Shown here: piece after piece, positions 50,371-61,169 of the stretch | How the letters are laid out: each line of letters starts with the position of its first letter | Numbering within the stretch: the stretch's first letter is position 1 | From: Allium sativum | Lineage: Eukaryota > Streptophyta > Magnoliopsida > Asparagales > Amaryllidaceae | DNA length: 64,000 bases | Assembly (NCBI GenBank): GCA_030737875.1 | Contig: CM060920.1 | Span: 481,460,861 to 481,524,860 of the forward strand | Reading direction: 5' to 3' | Made by a program: the position numbers and the translations under genes | The notes under the pieces: model-generated | What the model saw: only the letters and a program-made list of their open reading frames with translations | The model's database searches: none | What the model was told of the DNA's origin: nothing

Positions 50371-51689
50371 CACAAATATACATTTCATCTCAACGACGAG
50401 GCATCCCAAATCAAGGGGAAACAAAAAAAAATATTTCTCATAAACGTATCTGAAAATGTACCTTTTATTAGCATTATAAGAAAGTTAGCTTAAATTTTTA
50501 GCAAACAAAAGCAATCAAACTGCATAGAAGTCCAATCTTTGGCTTCAGTTATACCTATCTCAACTCGATTAAAATATTAGTGGTAATACACAAAGCATAA
50601 CATCAATATTTTTAGTAAGACCATAACACGTGTTAGCATTTACGTACAACACAATCATAAAAACATGGATGATGCACTACATATGCAATGCAAATTTACA
50701 TTAAATTTTAGAAAGATAAAGATGAATGTACTAAAAAAATATAACTGTATGCAACAATTGGATGGAATACGACTGATAGGGGTGATGCAAATTTAACATG
50801 CTATCGTATGAGATGCAAACTACATGCAACTAATAGTATAGCAAACCATGAGCAACAAACAGCCATATATAACAATTATTGCATACAGTTATTTTATTAT
50901 CGCATGCACGTTATATAAAAATCATCTATATCCCTACCAACCTCAATTCATGTTCGAATATAAATTTGCTTTTAACTAGTATTGTTAGCTAGACATTTTA
51001 GTGCGAACACTAATCTGATTCCTTGATTAGAAATTTCACTCCACTTACATAGAAATAAAGATAAAGAACCAAAGATCATATCAAGAATTCGTATCGGTGT
51101 ACATCGTCGAAAATCAAGCGAACAATGCTATTTGAAATCAAATTTGCATACCCAAACCTGAATCAAAATTGTCATGCATATTAAAGTGATTTGTGTATAG
51201 TGTAGGTATTATTCTATTGGTTTCTTAATTATGCCAATACACAATTCAAGTTGTTTAAATTTGATTTTAAATGTTTGCAAAATTTTCTTTATCAAAATTT
51301 GTTATAGTAATATACTTTTATATAAAGAAAAATACTTTCCTTTCAAAATACTTCTATACAAAATATTCATATCAAGACTATTTTTTTCGAAAATACTTTT
51401 ATAACTCGATGTCTCAACAAGTTTATCTTTGTTCTTATAGAAATCTAGTAATACGTTGATCAGGCGCAGAACCAGAAATCTATAAGTACTTAGTAAACCC
51501 ATTTTCGACAACCAGTGAAAATACTTGGATTTTTTTCTTTCAAAAACAAGTATGGAAAGTAAAATCCAAAACATAAGACCATAGCCAAAGCTATGGAATT
51601 CAAAGAAAACCCAACCAGAAGTCATCACTGGAACGCATCCCCCCAGGACACTCTTTCGCAAAGTCGAGAAGACAAAGCGACGTGACCTT

Positions 51690-52170
51690 AAGTGACCGTA
51701 GGCAATCACTGCCCCTTGCATTACCCCATGACACCCCAAAACATCGCAAGGATCAAAGTCTATTTAGCGAGTTACGCCCAATGGTTACGTCTGCTTTCAC
51801 AATAGAAACCATAATAGACTCCAGGCTGTCTGCTGCCCCTCGAATTACACCTTGTGGATCACAACTTATGTAGCAATTATGCCCCATGGTTACGTCTTCT
51901 TTCACAGCTGAAACCATCATAAGTCTTTGGCAATCGCTGCCTGCTCGAATTACGCCAATCGCAAGGACCGAAGTCTCCATAGAGGTTACGCCCTATAGTT
52001 ACGTCAATTTTCACGGCTGAAACCATTGCAGACTCTTGGAAATCTGCTTCCTTCTCGGATTACGCCTTGTGGATTACAAGTTTATATAGTGGTTACACCC
52101 CATGGTTACGTCTGCTTTCACAGCAGAAACCATCATAAATTCTAGGCAATCTGCTGCCCCTACGAATTAC
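51690..52170. repeat. About 100-bp minisatellite (copy 2)
   Basis: Same unit number and order as 36660-37160, so no unit has been gained or lost since duplication. Confidence 0.85.
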
Positions 52171-53868
52171 GCCAAATCATAAGATCATGGATTAAACCAT
52201 AAAATTCAAAGGACTACTCGTATTACATTCAGAAAACACAAAAAAGAGAAGAAATATCGATAGAATGAATCCACAATGTGGCCACCAAACGTATATCAAG
52301 CAAAAGGTACTTCCCATATCTTCATCTCAAAAAAAATAAAAAAAATCATATAGTACCCTTTCAAACCATTTCAAATCGTACTTATATAAAGTCCATAAGA
52401 TTATCACTTTTCAAAACGGGTACCGTTCAAATCAATAGTCTCGAATATCAAATCATACTTATAAAATTTCCGTTATGTAAGATTTTCATTTTCAAAATGA
52501 ATATCTTTCAAAAATGAATAGTTCCTCAAACAATTTCATACTTATACAAATCAGTTATATATAAGTTCGAAAACTTCCAAATCCAGTAATTTATAGAATC
52601 AAAGGTTCTCAAAATCTAACCATTCAATATCAATTCTGTTTCGAAATCATATCTGATTTCTACAAATCATTTCTCAAATCAAATATCTAAATTTCTAGTT
52701 TTCAAAATTAATAGTTTTAGAAATAATTATAGTTTCACTTTTCAAAAATTATATTTAGATAAAATCAAATTCTTCTAGTTACCGTTTTATAAATAACTAA
52801 ATTATAAATTACCATCTCATTTTAAAGTCAAATGTCTTTTAAAATCCTTTTATATATAACTATTCACTTAAGTTTATAAACATTTCTTAAACATTTTCAT
52901 TATAGACCCTTTTTTAAACTATACTTTTATATGTGTAAAACTGAATTACGTTTAATTTTTTTAATTATTTTTAGTTAGATTAAGTATATATAATATATTA
53001 TTAAGTTTAAAACATTCTTAAGTTAAATTTAATTCAAAACATTTCTAAAACTTTCTTTCATATTAGTATAATATAAAATAGTTTTAATGAAAAAGAACAC
53101 CTAGATCAGGACTAAAATTCTCATGTTAGTCAAATAAAATCATGTGAAATATGAAATGAATAATCTCGGATTTCTTCATTTTACATAAAATTTTATCGAT
53201 TTCAAAACTCATTTCAGATTTTCATAAGCTGTTAATTTACCAATTGATTCAATGTTTCAATTTTTTTTAATAATTAACATTTCAGAAAATTAAACTGCAC
53301 ACTCTTAATATCAATATCGCAATAACTTATTCAGTTTCATTGTTTCATAACATTTTATAATTTTCCAATCATTGAAAACCATCCAAGTACATAAAGGATA
53401 AAATCAATCTATAGTTGAATCTTCACCAGTGGTATTTTCATCATATTTCCCTATTTCACTAGTATTTTAAAGGTTGTTATTATTCTTTAGAAAAGTTATA
53501 TATTATGCAAAGGAATTTAAGAAAAAAAATTGAATTACAAATTATTTTCAAAAATCTGTTTTTAATTCAATTTCTTGAATTTAATTTTTTTATAATATAT
53601 AAATTCCAAATTTTCTATATAAAACACCTTTCCGTTTAATTCAACAAATTCCAATTTCGTCAAATATTGTCGACTTAAACTATTGGAAAAGGCGGGTTGT
53701 TACAATGGTTATGAAAACAAATTTCTTAACGAGTAAGTGAAGAAAAAAATGATACATAATACTAAAAAATATTGTACATATTAGATGCTTATAAACTAAA
53801 AGAGATGGTAGCGTATTCATACTGATATGAAAAAGGGACCCGAGTCGTATATGAATCTGCACAATATT

Positions 53869-53876
<8 letters not shown>

Positions 53877-53911
<35 letters not shown>
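53877..53911. repeat. TA microsatellite (copy 2)
   Basis: Uninterrupted TA run, longer than the copy-1 equivalent at 38839-38865. Confidence 0.9.
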
Positions 53912-53914
<3 letters not shown>

Positions 53915-55128
53915 ATCATAACTACAACATTTGCTAATTGGTTGAATGAATGTTTTTTCATGTAAAACAAAATAGAAAATGAAGTCATTGATTTGGTACC
54001 AAAATTTGGTAGTTTGTACCAAATAATTTTTGCTCTTTGGTACAACCGAAATAAACTAGTCCATACGATCATTTTTTGAGTATTTGTCAAGTAGAATTTT
54101 TGGTGTATGAGATATGGAATCGTATAATGTTTTATTAAATGAAAAAACCTTGTTTTCAAAAGTTTATCAAACGAATTCCAAAGATTCCACCTTTATATTT
54201 TTTGCTTTCCCAATATTAAAAACGACGCAGATGACAAAGTTCGGTGTTGTACGTTATTAAGTTCTATGAAGTAAAAGTAATCTAAAAAAGTTAAATATGA
54301 TAAATAACATCATTACCGAATTGAAAATGAGTCCTTAAGGTTATAAAGTTTCAACAGATTAATATAGCTAGAGAAAAACAAGAGTAATAGCTAGAAACAA
54401 TTAAAAGTACTAACCTTTTTGATGTAGAATTTTTGAATGTGATATGCCTATACGACACTCAAATTAAAGTTTATTTGAAGTAGTTGTAGTAATTCTTCAA
54501 TAAACCATTTTGATTCATTGTAAAAATATACGATTAGTTAGTGTACCATGGCCTAGTTTGTCCCACTCAATTTTTCTTCTTCTTGTTCGAAATATAGCAA
54601 CAACATTTTTGGTTCGACTTTGAAGTTCTGAAAAAAACTGTCATTATGTTGAGATAAGGACCATGAGGTCACGAATTCGAATACCGCATGTATATCTTTT
54701 TCATTTATTCCAAAGCTATCAAATGCACTTTTTATTTTGATTTTTATATTATTTTAGCATATTTTTGATTTTTTTATATATTTGAAAATATTAAATCGAT
54801 TGACTTGATTGTGAATTAAAAAAATATATTAATTATGTTTTGTGTAATGTTCAGTTATTTCTCTTACATATGTATATTTGTGCAAGGTTTATGAGAAAAA
54901 TTACTGTAATGGAAAATTTGGATTTTACATGCATATGTATATTTACATTATGTATGCATATGCAATTTTATGTTATCTTAGTCTAGAATCAAATATTTTG
55001 AAATTATTTCTAGTTATATATTTTTACCAGATTAAAAATAACCTAAAACTACATGTACAATTTTAACTATTAAGTATACATTTTGATCAAAGTATCTTTA
55101 TGAATAAGAAAAACATGTGCAATTCATG

Positions 55129-55625
55129 TGTCAAAGTTAGTGTGAGCATTTGGTTAGTTTGATTTATCCGATTATGAAAATTGTCAAACCAAACTAAAAC
55201 TGATAAAATTGGAAACCAAACCAACCAAATTAAGATTGGTTGTTCGGTTGGTTATACGATTTAACTAACCTAAAAATATTTTAGATTTTATGCTCATAAT
55301 ATTAACTATAATTTAAAATAAATTATAAATATATGATTAAAATATTATTATTTGTGATTCTTATGCTTCCCAAAAGTAATTCAAATACATATGTTGTGAC
55401 TAAATTTTACTTAGATAACTAAATTAACCTAAAATATTTACTATAATATCGATAATTTTGAAAATATAATACAAGTTCGGTTAATTTGATTAAATCAATA
55501 ACCAAACTAAATATTTTTACGAACCGATACAAACCAATTTAATTTCAAAACCAGACCGACCAAACTAAATTGGTTTAGTTGGTTTATTTGGTTTAACCAA
55601 ATAATGCTCACCCCTATGACAAAGT
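55129..55625. mobile_element. Complete hAT-like MITE (copy 2)
   Basis: A 479-bp element (55138-55616) with ends TAGTGTGAGCAT and, from the right, TAGGGGTGAGCAT, flanked by TGTCAAAGT (55129-55137) and TGACAAAGT (55617-55625). An 8- or 9-bp duplication with TAGGG-type ends fits the hAT superfamily; a Mutator-type MITE is the alternative. The interior is rich in GGTTTGGTT-like motifs. No transposase. The first 209 bp recur truncated at 40116-40324. Confidence 0.7.
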
Positions 55626-55884
55626 ACTCAAAATCTAATAGAAAATAATTTATTTTTATTTCCAATCTTACTTGTAAATGATTTCCAAACAAAATAGTTT
55701 TTGTCTTTACAGTTAGTGAATAATGACAAATAATGAGCTAAGTTCAACAAAAAGAACAAATAGTCCAATTAGCATTGTACGTCACATCAAAATTCTCTTT
55801 AAAAAGGTTATACAATTCCTCCATATAAGCTTTTTGCTACAAGCACTGGTTGGCAATCAATCCGGAAGAGAAGAAGAAAATACA

Positions 55885-55918
<34 letters not shown>

Positions 55919-56734
55919 CTCTCCACAAGTTTTACATTATTGAATTGTTGTTATGATAAGAAAAAAGTGAAATTTAAGTTTTTAAATTTCAAATGTCAAA
56001 TTGTAGCATTTTATGTTTCATGCGAGGAGCATGGAGCTTTGTACTATTTTTTAACGTCCTTCATATGTCGACGTTGTCATTTGTATCTTTTATTTTTCTT
56101 TTTATGTGTTAAGCGTGTATCCCATGTATTAGTCATTGTAGTTTGCATGCACAAAATGTGTGTCGTTAGATCTCGTAGATAAATAAACAATATGAACGCG
56201 TTATTTAGGGCTATTCGCAATTTTACGCTATTGGTGACACATGCGCTATTTTAGGTAAAATAACGCTAACACCCCACGCTATGGGTAATTTTGTGCTTTA
56301 GATGTATGTTGTTACAATTTTGATTGGTGTGTCTGTGCATGAGTGCGCTATCTCAAATACATGCTACTTTATAGTGCATTCTTAATTGTGAAAACAAAAG
56401 GTATAAAGTCAATTAGGACAAACCGTTAGTTCGAGGAACATTATTCTTATTGATTTAAGAGGGAGAAACAATGTTATTTTACATGTACCAAAATAATGTA
56501 TGACATTATACTGGTTGTTATAAAAAATCTTAAAATCATACAATTCAAATCATGCTTTAGATTGATTCCTTCATGATTTGATTTATATTCCGATCCAAAC
56601 TTTGTTAAAATCACAACTGAGAAAATCATATATTTCCTTTTGCCATACTGTTTTTTTTTTCGAAAAGGAAAATATAATATAATAAAAAGGAGAATCTAGT
56701 GATTCTCCAACGGCCTACAAAAACCGTTTCTGCA
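55626..56734. other. Gene-free spacer
   Basis: AT-rich DNA with a TA run (55889-55917) and stretches rich in CGCTAT and TTTTACG between 56200 and 56420 that may be an unclassified repeat. No gene or RNA recognised. Confidence 0.4.
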
Positions 56735-57720
56735 GAATACATATACCATGCACACACACATATAACAGATAATGAAGAAAAAACCAACAAAACACAAGTA
56801 CAAAACAACGGTCGTCCCACAACCAGTGGAAAACAACATAGTAGTCCAGGCAGACAAATCCTCAGCAAGTAGACTCCTAAGACAATACCGAGTCTGGAAA
56901 GAGTAAAGCTTCTCAGAGACGGACAAGGCGCAAGAGCGAGAAACGAGCCCTCTCAGGAAGCCCAAAAACAAAGACGTCCACGGGCATCAGGTGATAAGTC
57001 CAAACACACCCTCCGATAGCTCCAGCTCCAGTGATTCTTCATATCCATCTGAGATGAAGCTCGTCCAGTCATATGAAACTCAGGAAAGACGACTATCATT
57101 AGTGAAAATGATGATGTCGTCAGTGGAAGATAAAGAGGAAATAAGAGGAAAGCCAGCTGGGATGCCAAATATGTGAATCTGTCCGGCTATCGTGAGTGAG
57201 TGCAGACCACAAACGAAAGCCAAATATGAAGAATACATATACCATGAACATACACACATACAACAGATAATGAAGAAAAAGAAAAAAAACACTAGTACAA
57301 ATAACGGTCGTCCCACAACCAGTGGAAAACAACATAGTAGTCCAGGCAGACAAATCCTCAGCAACCAGACTCCTAAGGCAATACCGAGTCTGGAAAGGGT
57401 AATGCTTCTCAGAGACGGACAAGGCGCAAGAGCGAGAAACGAGCCCTCCCAGGAAGCCTAAAAACAAAGACGTCCATAGACATTAGCTGATAAGTCCAAA
57501 CACACCCTTCTATAGCTCCAGCTCCCTTGCTTCTTCATATCCATCTGAGATGAAGCTCGTCTAGCTATATGAAACTCAGGAGCGATGACTACCATTAGTG
57601 AAAATGATGATGTCGTTAGTGAAGGATAAAGAGGAAATAAGAGAACAACCAGCAGGGATGCCAAATATGTGAATCTGTCCGGCTATCGTGAGTGAGTGCA
57701 GACCACGAACGAAAGCCTCA
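56735..57720 (-). repeat. 496-bp tandem duplication in LINE-derived sequence
   Basis: Unit 1 (56735-57230) and unit 2 (57231 to about 57720) both begin GAATACATATACCATG and run in parallel through GTCCAGGCAGACAAATCCTC and GGCTATCGTGAGTGAGTGCA, with scattered differences. Both carry the same stretch that, on the minus strand, forms the tail of a reverse-transcriptase fragment. Open frames across the units mirror each other. Confidence 0.8.
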
Positions 57721-57769
57721 GCAGCTATCACAAAGAGAGAAGGGGATAGGGGGTCTCCTTGATGCAACC
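57576..57769 (-). pseudogene. LINE (non-LTR) reverse-transcriptase fragment
   Basis: On the minus strand the frame reads LHQGDPLSPSLFVIAAEAF, then GLHSLTIAGQIHIFGIPAG, then SLSFTNDIIIFTNGS. QGDPLSP and the F-x-D-D block are reverse-transcriptase motifs of plant LINEs; here the catalytic pair is FTND instead of F/YADD, so it is inactive. The fragment is cut at 57769, where the chromovirus LTR starts. The first seven residues of the open frame (MSLVEAG) are coded by the LTR, which shows that the LTR interrupted it. Confidence 0.8.
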
Positions 57770-59394
57770 TGTAACACCCCGCCTCCACTAGGCTCACTCC
57801 TTAGAATGTACTAGCTTTGGAGGGGCGTTATTGTGAAGGTAAACTTGCACAGAGATATCACAAGACAGAATATATAAAAATAAATATCAGTAAAGCAGCG
57901 GTAGCAGATAAAACCCATCATCATCATCTCAGAAAACCAACATAGTCAAGTACATACTAAAATGTCATGATCCAAAATACAACATAAGTCTAGATACGTG
58001 ATAACAAAATACATGGTATAACATCAGTACTAATCCCCAGAAATAAAAGATAAGCCACAGCTAGCTCAGATCCATACATGAGCTATCCAACAAGCAAGCC
58101 AAAGATCCACTAAGCAGATGTAGCCCCTCCCTGAGAACCTGTGGGGGGGGGGGGGGGAAACGGAAGAAAGAAGCGAAAGAAAACAGGTCAGTCAAAAAGA
58201 CTGGTAAGCCCTACTACGATCAATCTATAAACTAATAAAGTTAACAGTATGATGGAAACTGAGGTGAACATACTGGCAACAGATAAAGGTGACATCACAT
58301 AGACGAGATTAAACTTTGCACCACAGTGTACTAGCAAACCCACAAAACAGATCTTGATCCCTTAGCCCAAACTTTGGCCCAATAACATGAAGTGACCTTA
58401 GTATAAGGTCCAGCCCACGGTCTAGTCGATCGGCTCCCTATAAACCTAACACGTCAAGTGTTGGTGTCCATACGGCCCACATGGATGTAGTCAGACTGTG
58501 CTGGGTCCACCTTCGGGTGTATCAAGCCCTAAGGTGTCAACCCCAGACACCTAAGCAATAATGCACAGTCTAAGCCTACTGGTACCCGTGCCTCGAGTTT
58601 GTCCAACATCGGACTACGTGCACGTCTGTAGCCCGCCGGACCCGCACCGCTGTACCACTCAGCCGTCGCTTTGGTCGCTTACATCAGTCCAGTAATCGTG
58701 CCCCGCCCTAGCCTAGCCCCTAGGGTTGCGAATGATACCAAACTGGGATTACTGCTGGAACAGACCACGCTGCTAGGGTTTCTAAGAGGGTTAAGTGTGG
58801 TTTTAACCCCTCACTAATCCTGGATTAAATTAGTTAAGTGTAACCACTTAACCCCATCTAATCCTCGCATCCCCATTATTGGTTAAGTACTAGTGGGCCA
58901 TGACTTAACCCTAATCATGAGGCATTAATTACTTAACGCACCCAACCTCTCACATTAGACATCCGTGGTTACCTGGGAAGATTTACACCACGTCTAGGTC
59001 TAACCTCGGGTCTTATGGTGCAACATGACCAACTACCCACATTAGACCCCACGTTGTGGTTACCTAGGAAGATTTACACCACAACTAGGTCTAACCTCGA
59101 GTTGGCCATATCATGTTATCTAATGTCATGTCCACTTTAGAACATATTTACAAGTTAACATATACTTGGGTAGACCTAACTTAATAGGTAAATTCCCAAG
59201 GGGTAGACCTAACTTAATAGGTAAATTCCCAATCTTTTAGTTTCATGTATTCTTAAGTTTACCCAAACCCTCCCAACGTCATTATCTCGCTTACATATTC
59301 GTCATAACGCTTAAGGGTATAAAAGGTAACTTGGCATAACATACATGATGAACTTCACATATCATAATAAACATGCATACATGTTAAACTTGCA

Positions 59395-59725
59395 AATCAT
59401 GTCATGGTGAACTCGCATAAACATGCATAGCTTATTAAATATGCATAACATGGTAAGGTGAACATGCATAATCCATTAAACTTGCATAACATGGTAAGGT
59501 GAACTTGCATAAACATGCATAATCCACTAAACTTGCATAACATGGTAAGATGAACTTGCATAACTCATGAAACATGTAGAACATGGCATAATAAACTCGC
59601 ATAAGCATGCATAACTTGTGAAACATGTAAAACATGGCATAGAAATCTCGCATAAGCATGCATAACTTATGGAACATGTAAAACATGGCATAGTGAGTTC
59701 GCATAAGCATGCATAATCAAATAAA
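59395..59725. repeat. About 51-bp minisatellite in the chromovirus LTR
   Basis: Repeated blocks of CGCATAAGCATGCATAACTT and ACATGGCATA; ACATGG occurs at 59581, 59632 and 59683, a 51-bp period, with more diverged units to the left. The peptide repeat CMLMR..YAMFYMFH on the minus strand is a by-product. Confidence 0.85.
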
Positions 59726-60112
59726 CTCACATAAGTCTCAACTTTCACCACATATTAACTTTAGAGTTTGTAAAGTGAAGGCAAGAGGGCTTACAAATAT
59801 AAACAAGTCACAAATCCACCAAATAAAATGAAGAAGCCCTTTAAAAACCCAAAACAATGCTTCAAATAAGAAAACCCTTTTGCAAAATCCCAAAACACAA
59901 ACTTTAGCAAATCAAACTTGCAACCTAATGAAGTATGCAAGTTATTAAGCATTCATACAACATAGAAAAGGTTGTATGATCATCATATCTTCATAGGATT
60001 TAACTTTGAGGAAGGTGGAGGCTAGGTTTTAGGTGGAGGCCATTTGAGGATTCAAATTGACATAGTTTAGTTGCTAGATTGATTAATGAGGCTTTAGGGT
60101 AGGATTAGGGGT

Positions 60113-60123
60113 ATATTTATAGG
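60113..60123 (-). promoter_or_regulatory. Candidate TATA box of the chromovirus LTR
   Basis: CCTATAAATAT on the minus strand, about 485 bp inside the LTR in the element's direction. This is a reasonable place for the U3 promoter that would drive the element from a 5' LTR. Confidence 0.5.
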
Positions 60124-60261
60124 GAATTAGAGTGTTTTAAGCCCTAGGATTAACCCTAGGTGAATCTTGGCCCGTCAGATTTCGGAATGCTCTAGAACCA
60201 GGCCACACAACCAAGCCCAAACCAGAATGGTGCACCAGGCAATTTTGCCTGGCTACCCCCT

Positions 60262-60323
60262 GTCGACAGGGCTGTCGACAGGGCAGTCGACTCTCTTAGA
60301 CCCCTGTCGACATGCCTGTCGAC
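60262..60323. repeat. Cluster of five GTCGAC palindromes
   Basis: GTCGAC at 60262, 60274, 60286, 60306 and 60318, spacings 12, 12, 20 and 12 bp, in CCTGTCGACAGG-like contexts. It lies between the LTR start and the candidate TATA box in the element's direction, so within presumed U3. Confidence 0.8.
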
Positions 60324-60605
60324 TTGGGGGTCTTGGCGGGAATTTTTCCCGCTGACGCCAGCTGTGCCCAATCCTTCTTTTTAATTTAAATTTTAAATCT
60401 GTTTTTAATTATGGAAATTTCTGAAAACTTCCATGGGCCTTAACTGGGTTATACAGATTCCGATTTTCGAAAACTCGGACTCTATTTCGCGTATTTTTCC
60501 GAGACGAACGCAATGGCATAGCCCGTTTCCCTTGATTCAGATTTTTAAATTAAATTCTGCCTCAATTTTCATTATTACCCGTTATTGAAAATACGGGTTG
60601 TTACA

Positions 60606-60620
60606 TTCTCCCCTCCTTAA
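60606..60620 (-). other. Polypurine tract of the chromovirus
   Basis: TTAAGGAGGGGAGAA on the minus strand, directly before the LTR start TGTAACAACCCG. This is the plus-strand primer for reverse transcription. Confidence 0.85.
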
Positions 60621-61169
60621 AGGATTTCGTCCCCGAAATCTTCAAGTTAGGAAGAATATATCCTACCATCCAATCATCCATCTACTCAAAACATCATCCA
60701 CGAGCAGCCATCGTCCTTAAAAGATTCTAAATGCTGTATGAACATATGCAAAAGTGTGTGTATATGTACTTATCTAATGCAAAGATCAATGCAAAATATG
60801 TTAGTGAAATGTATCCATATGTATGCAAATCCCTAACATAATGTATAATATCTACATGCGTGCTCAATCATACATCCATATGCAACATCCATGTGATTGC
60901 ATACAAATTTCATCCAAGAATAAGCATAAACACCCATGCACATGCAATATGAGGAGTGTGTGAGCCGATCTAGTGCCTAATGTGTATCATGCATCCACGA
61001 GTAACCACTTGCAAACACTTGCAACCACTCGCAACCATCAAACATAACATGTTTCAAACACATGTTTCATCCAAAGGGTTTCTACCTAAGGTTCTCATGA
61101 CAAGATTTGCACGATAACTAGATAAACATGGATAGCAAAGAGAAAGATATACTAACAAAGGAAAGAGAT
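60621..61169 (-). other. 3' untranslated region of the chromovirus
   Basis: Non-coding sequence between the pol stop and the polypurine tract, including short ATGCAAATGCA-like motifs. No gene. Confidence 0.7.

Larger units (their letters stand above)
48720..53704 (-). mobile_element. Internally deleted Ty3/gypsy element (copy 2)
   Basis: Counterpart of 33685-38678. Flanks are ATAGT (48715-48719) and ATGGT (53705-53709). It holds the same palindromic 3' LTR, non-coding internal region and right LTR body, with no gag or pol. Confidence 0.6.
41570..55346. repeat. 13.8-kb tandem segmental duplication, copy 2
   Basis: Direct repeat of 26772-40324, slightly longer through small indels and a private 255-bp MITE at 42476-42730. 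Its right side continues past the homology end (55346) into the rest of the hAT-like MITE and unique sequence, so copy 2 keeps the undisturbed right flank and copy 1 the undisturbed left flank. Confidence 0.9.
57770..60605 (-). mobile_element. 3' LTR of the Ty3/gypsy chromovirus
   Basis: 2836-bp LTR with plus-strand borders TGTAACACCCCG and GGGTTGTTACA. It abuts a polypurine tract (minus strand TTAAGGAGGGGAGAA, plus 60606-60620) and the pol gene beyond, all on the minus strand, so this is the 3' LTR. The 5 bp before it (CAACC, 57765-57769) would be the target duplication; its partner lies outside the window. It contains a candidate TATA box, a 51-bp minisatellite, a 33-bp doublet (59168-59233), a G run (58143-58157) and a cluster of GTCGAC palindromes. 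Confidence 0.9.

Noticed and set aside
51302..51739. 145-residue minus-strand open frame in duplication copy 2
   Set aside because: The copy-1 equivalent is interrupted (36285-36494), it overlaps LTR and minisatellite sequence, and shows no domain.
59435..59751. Repetitive peptide (YAMFYMFH units) on the minus strand
   Set aside because: By-product of the 51-bp minisatellite in the LTR.
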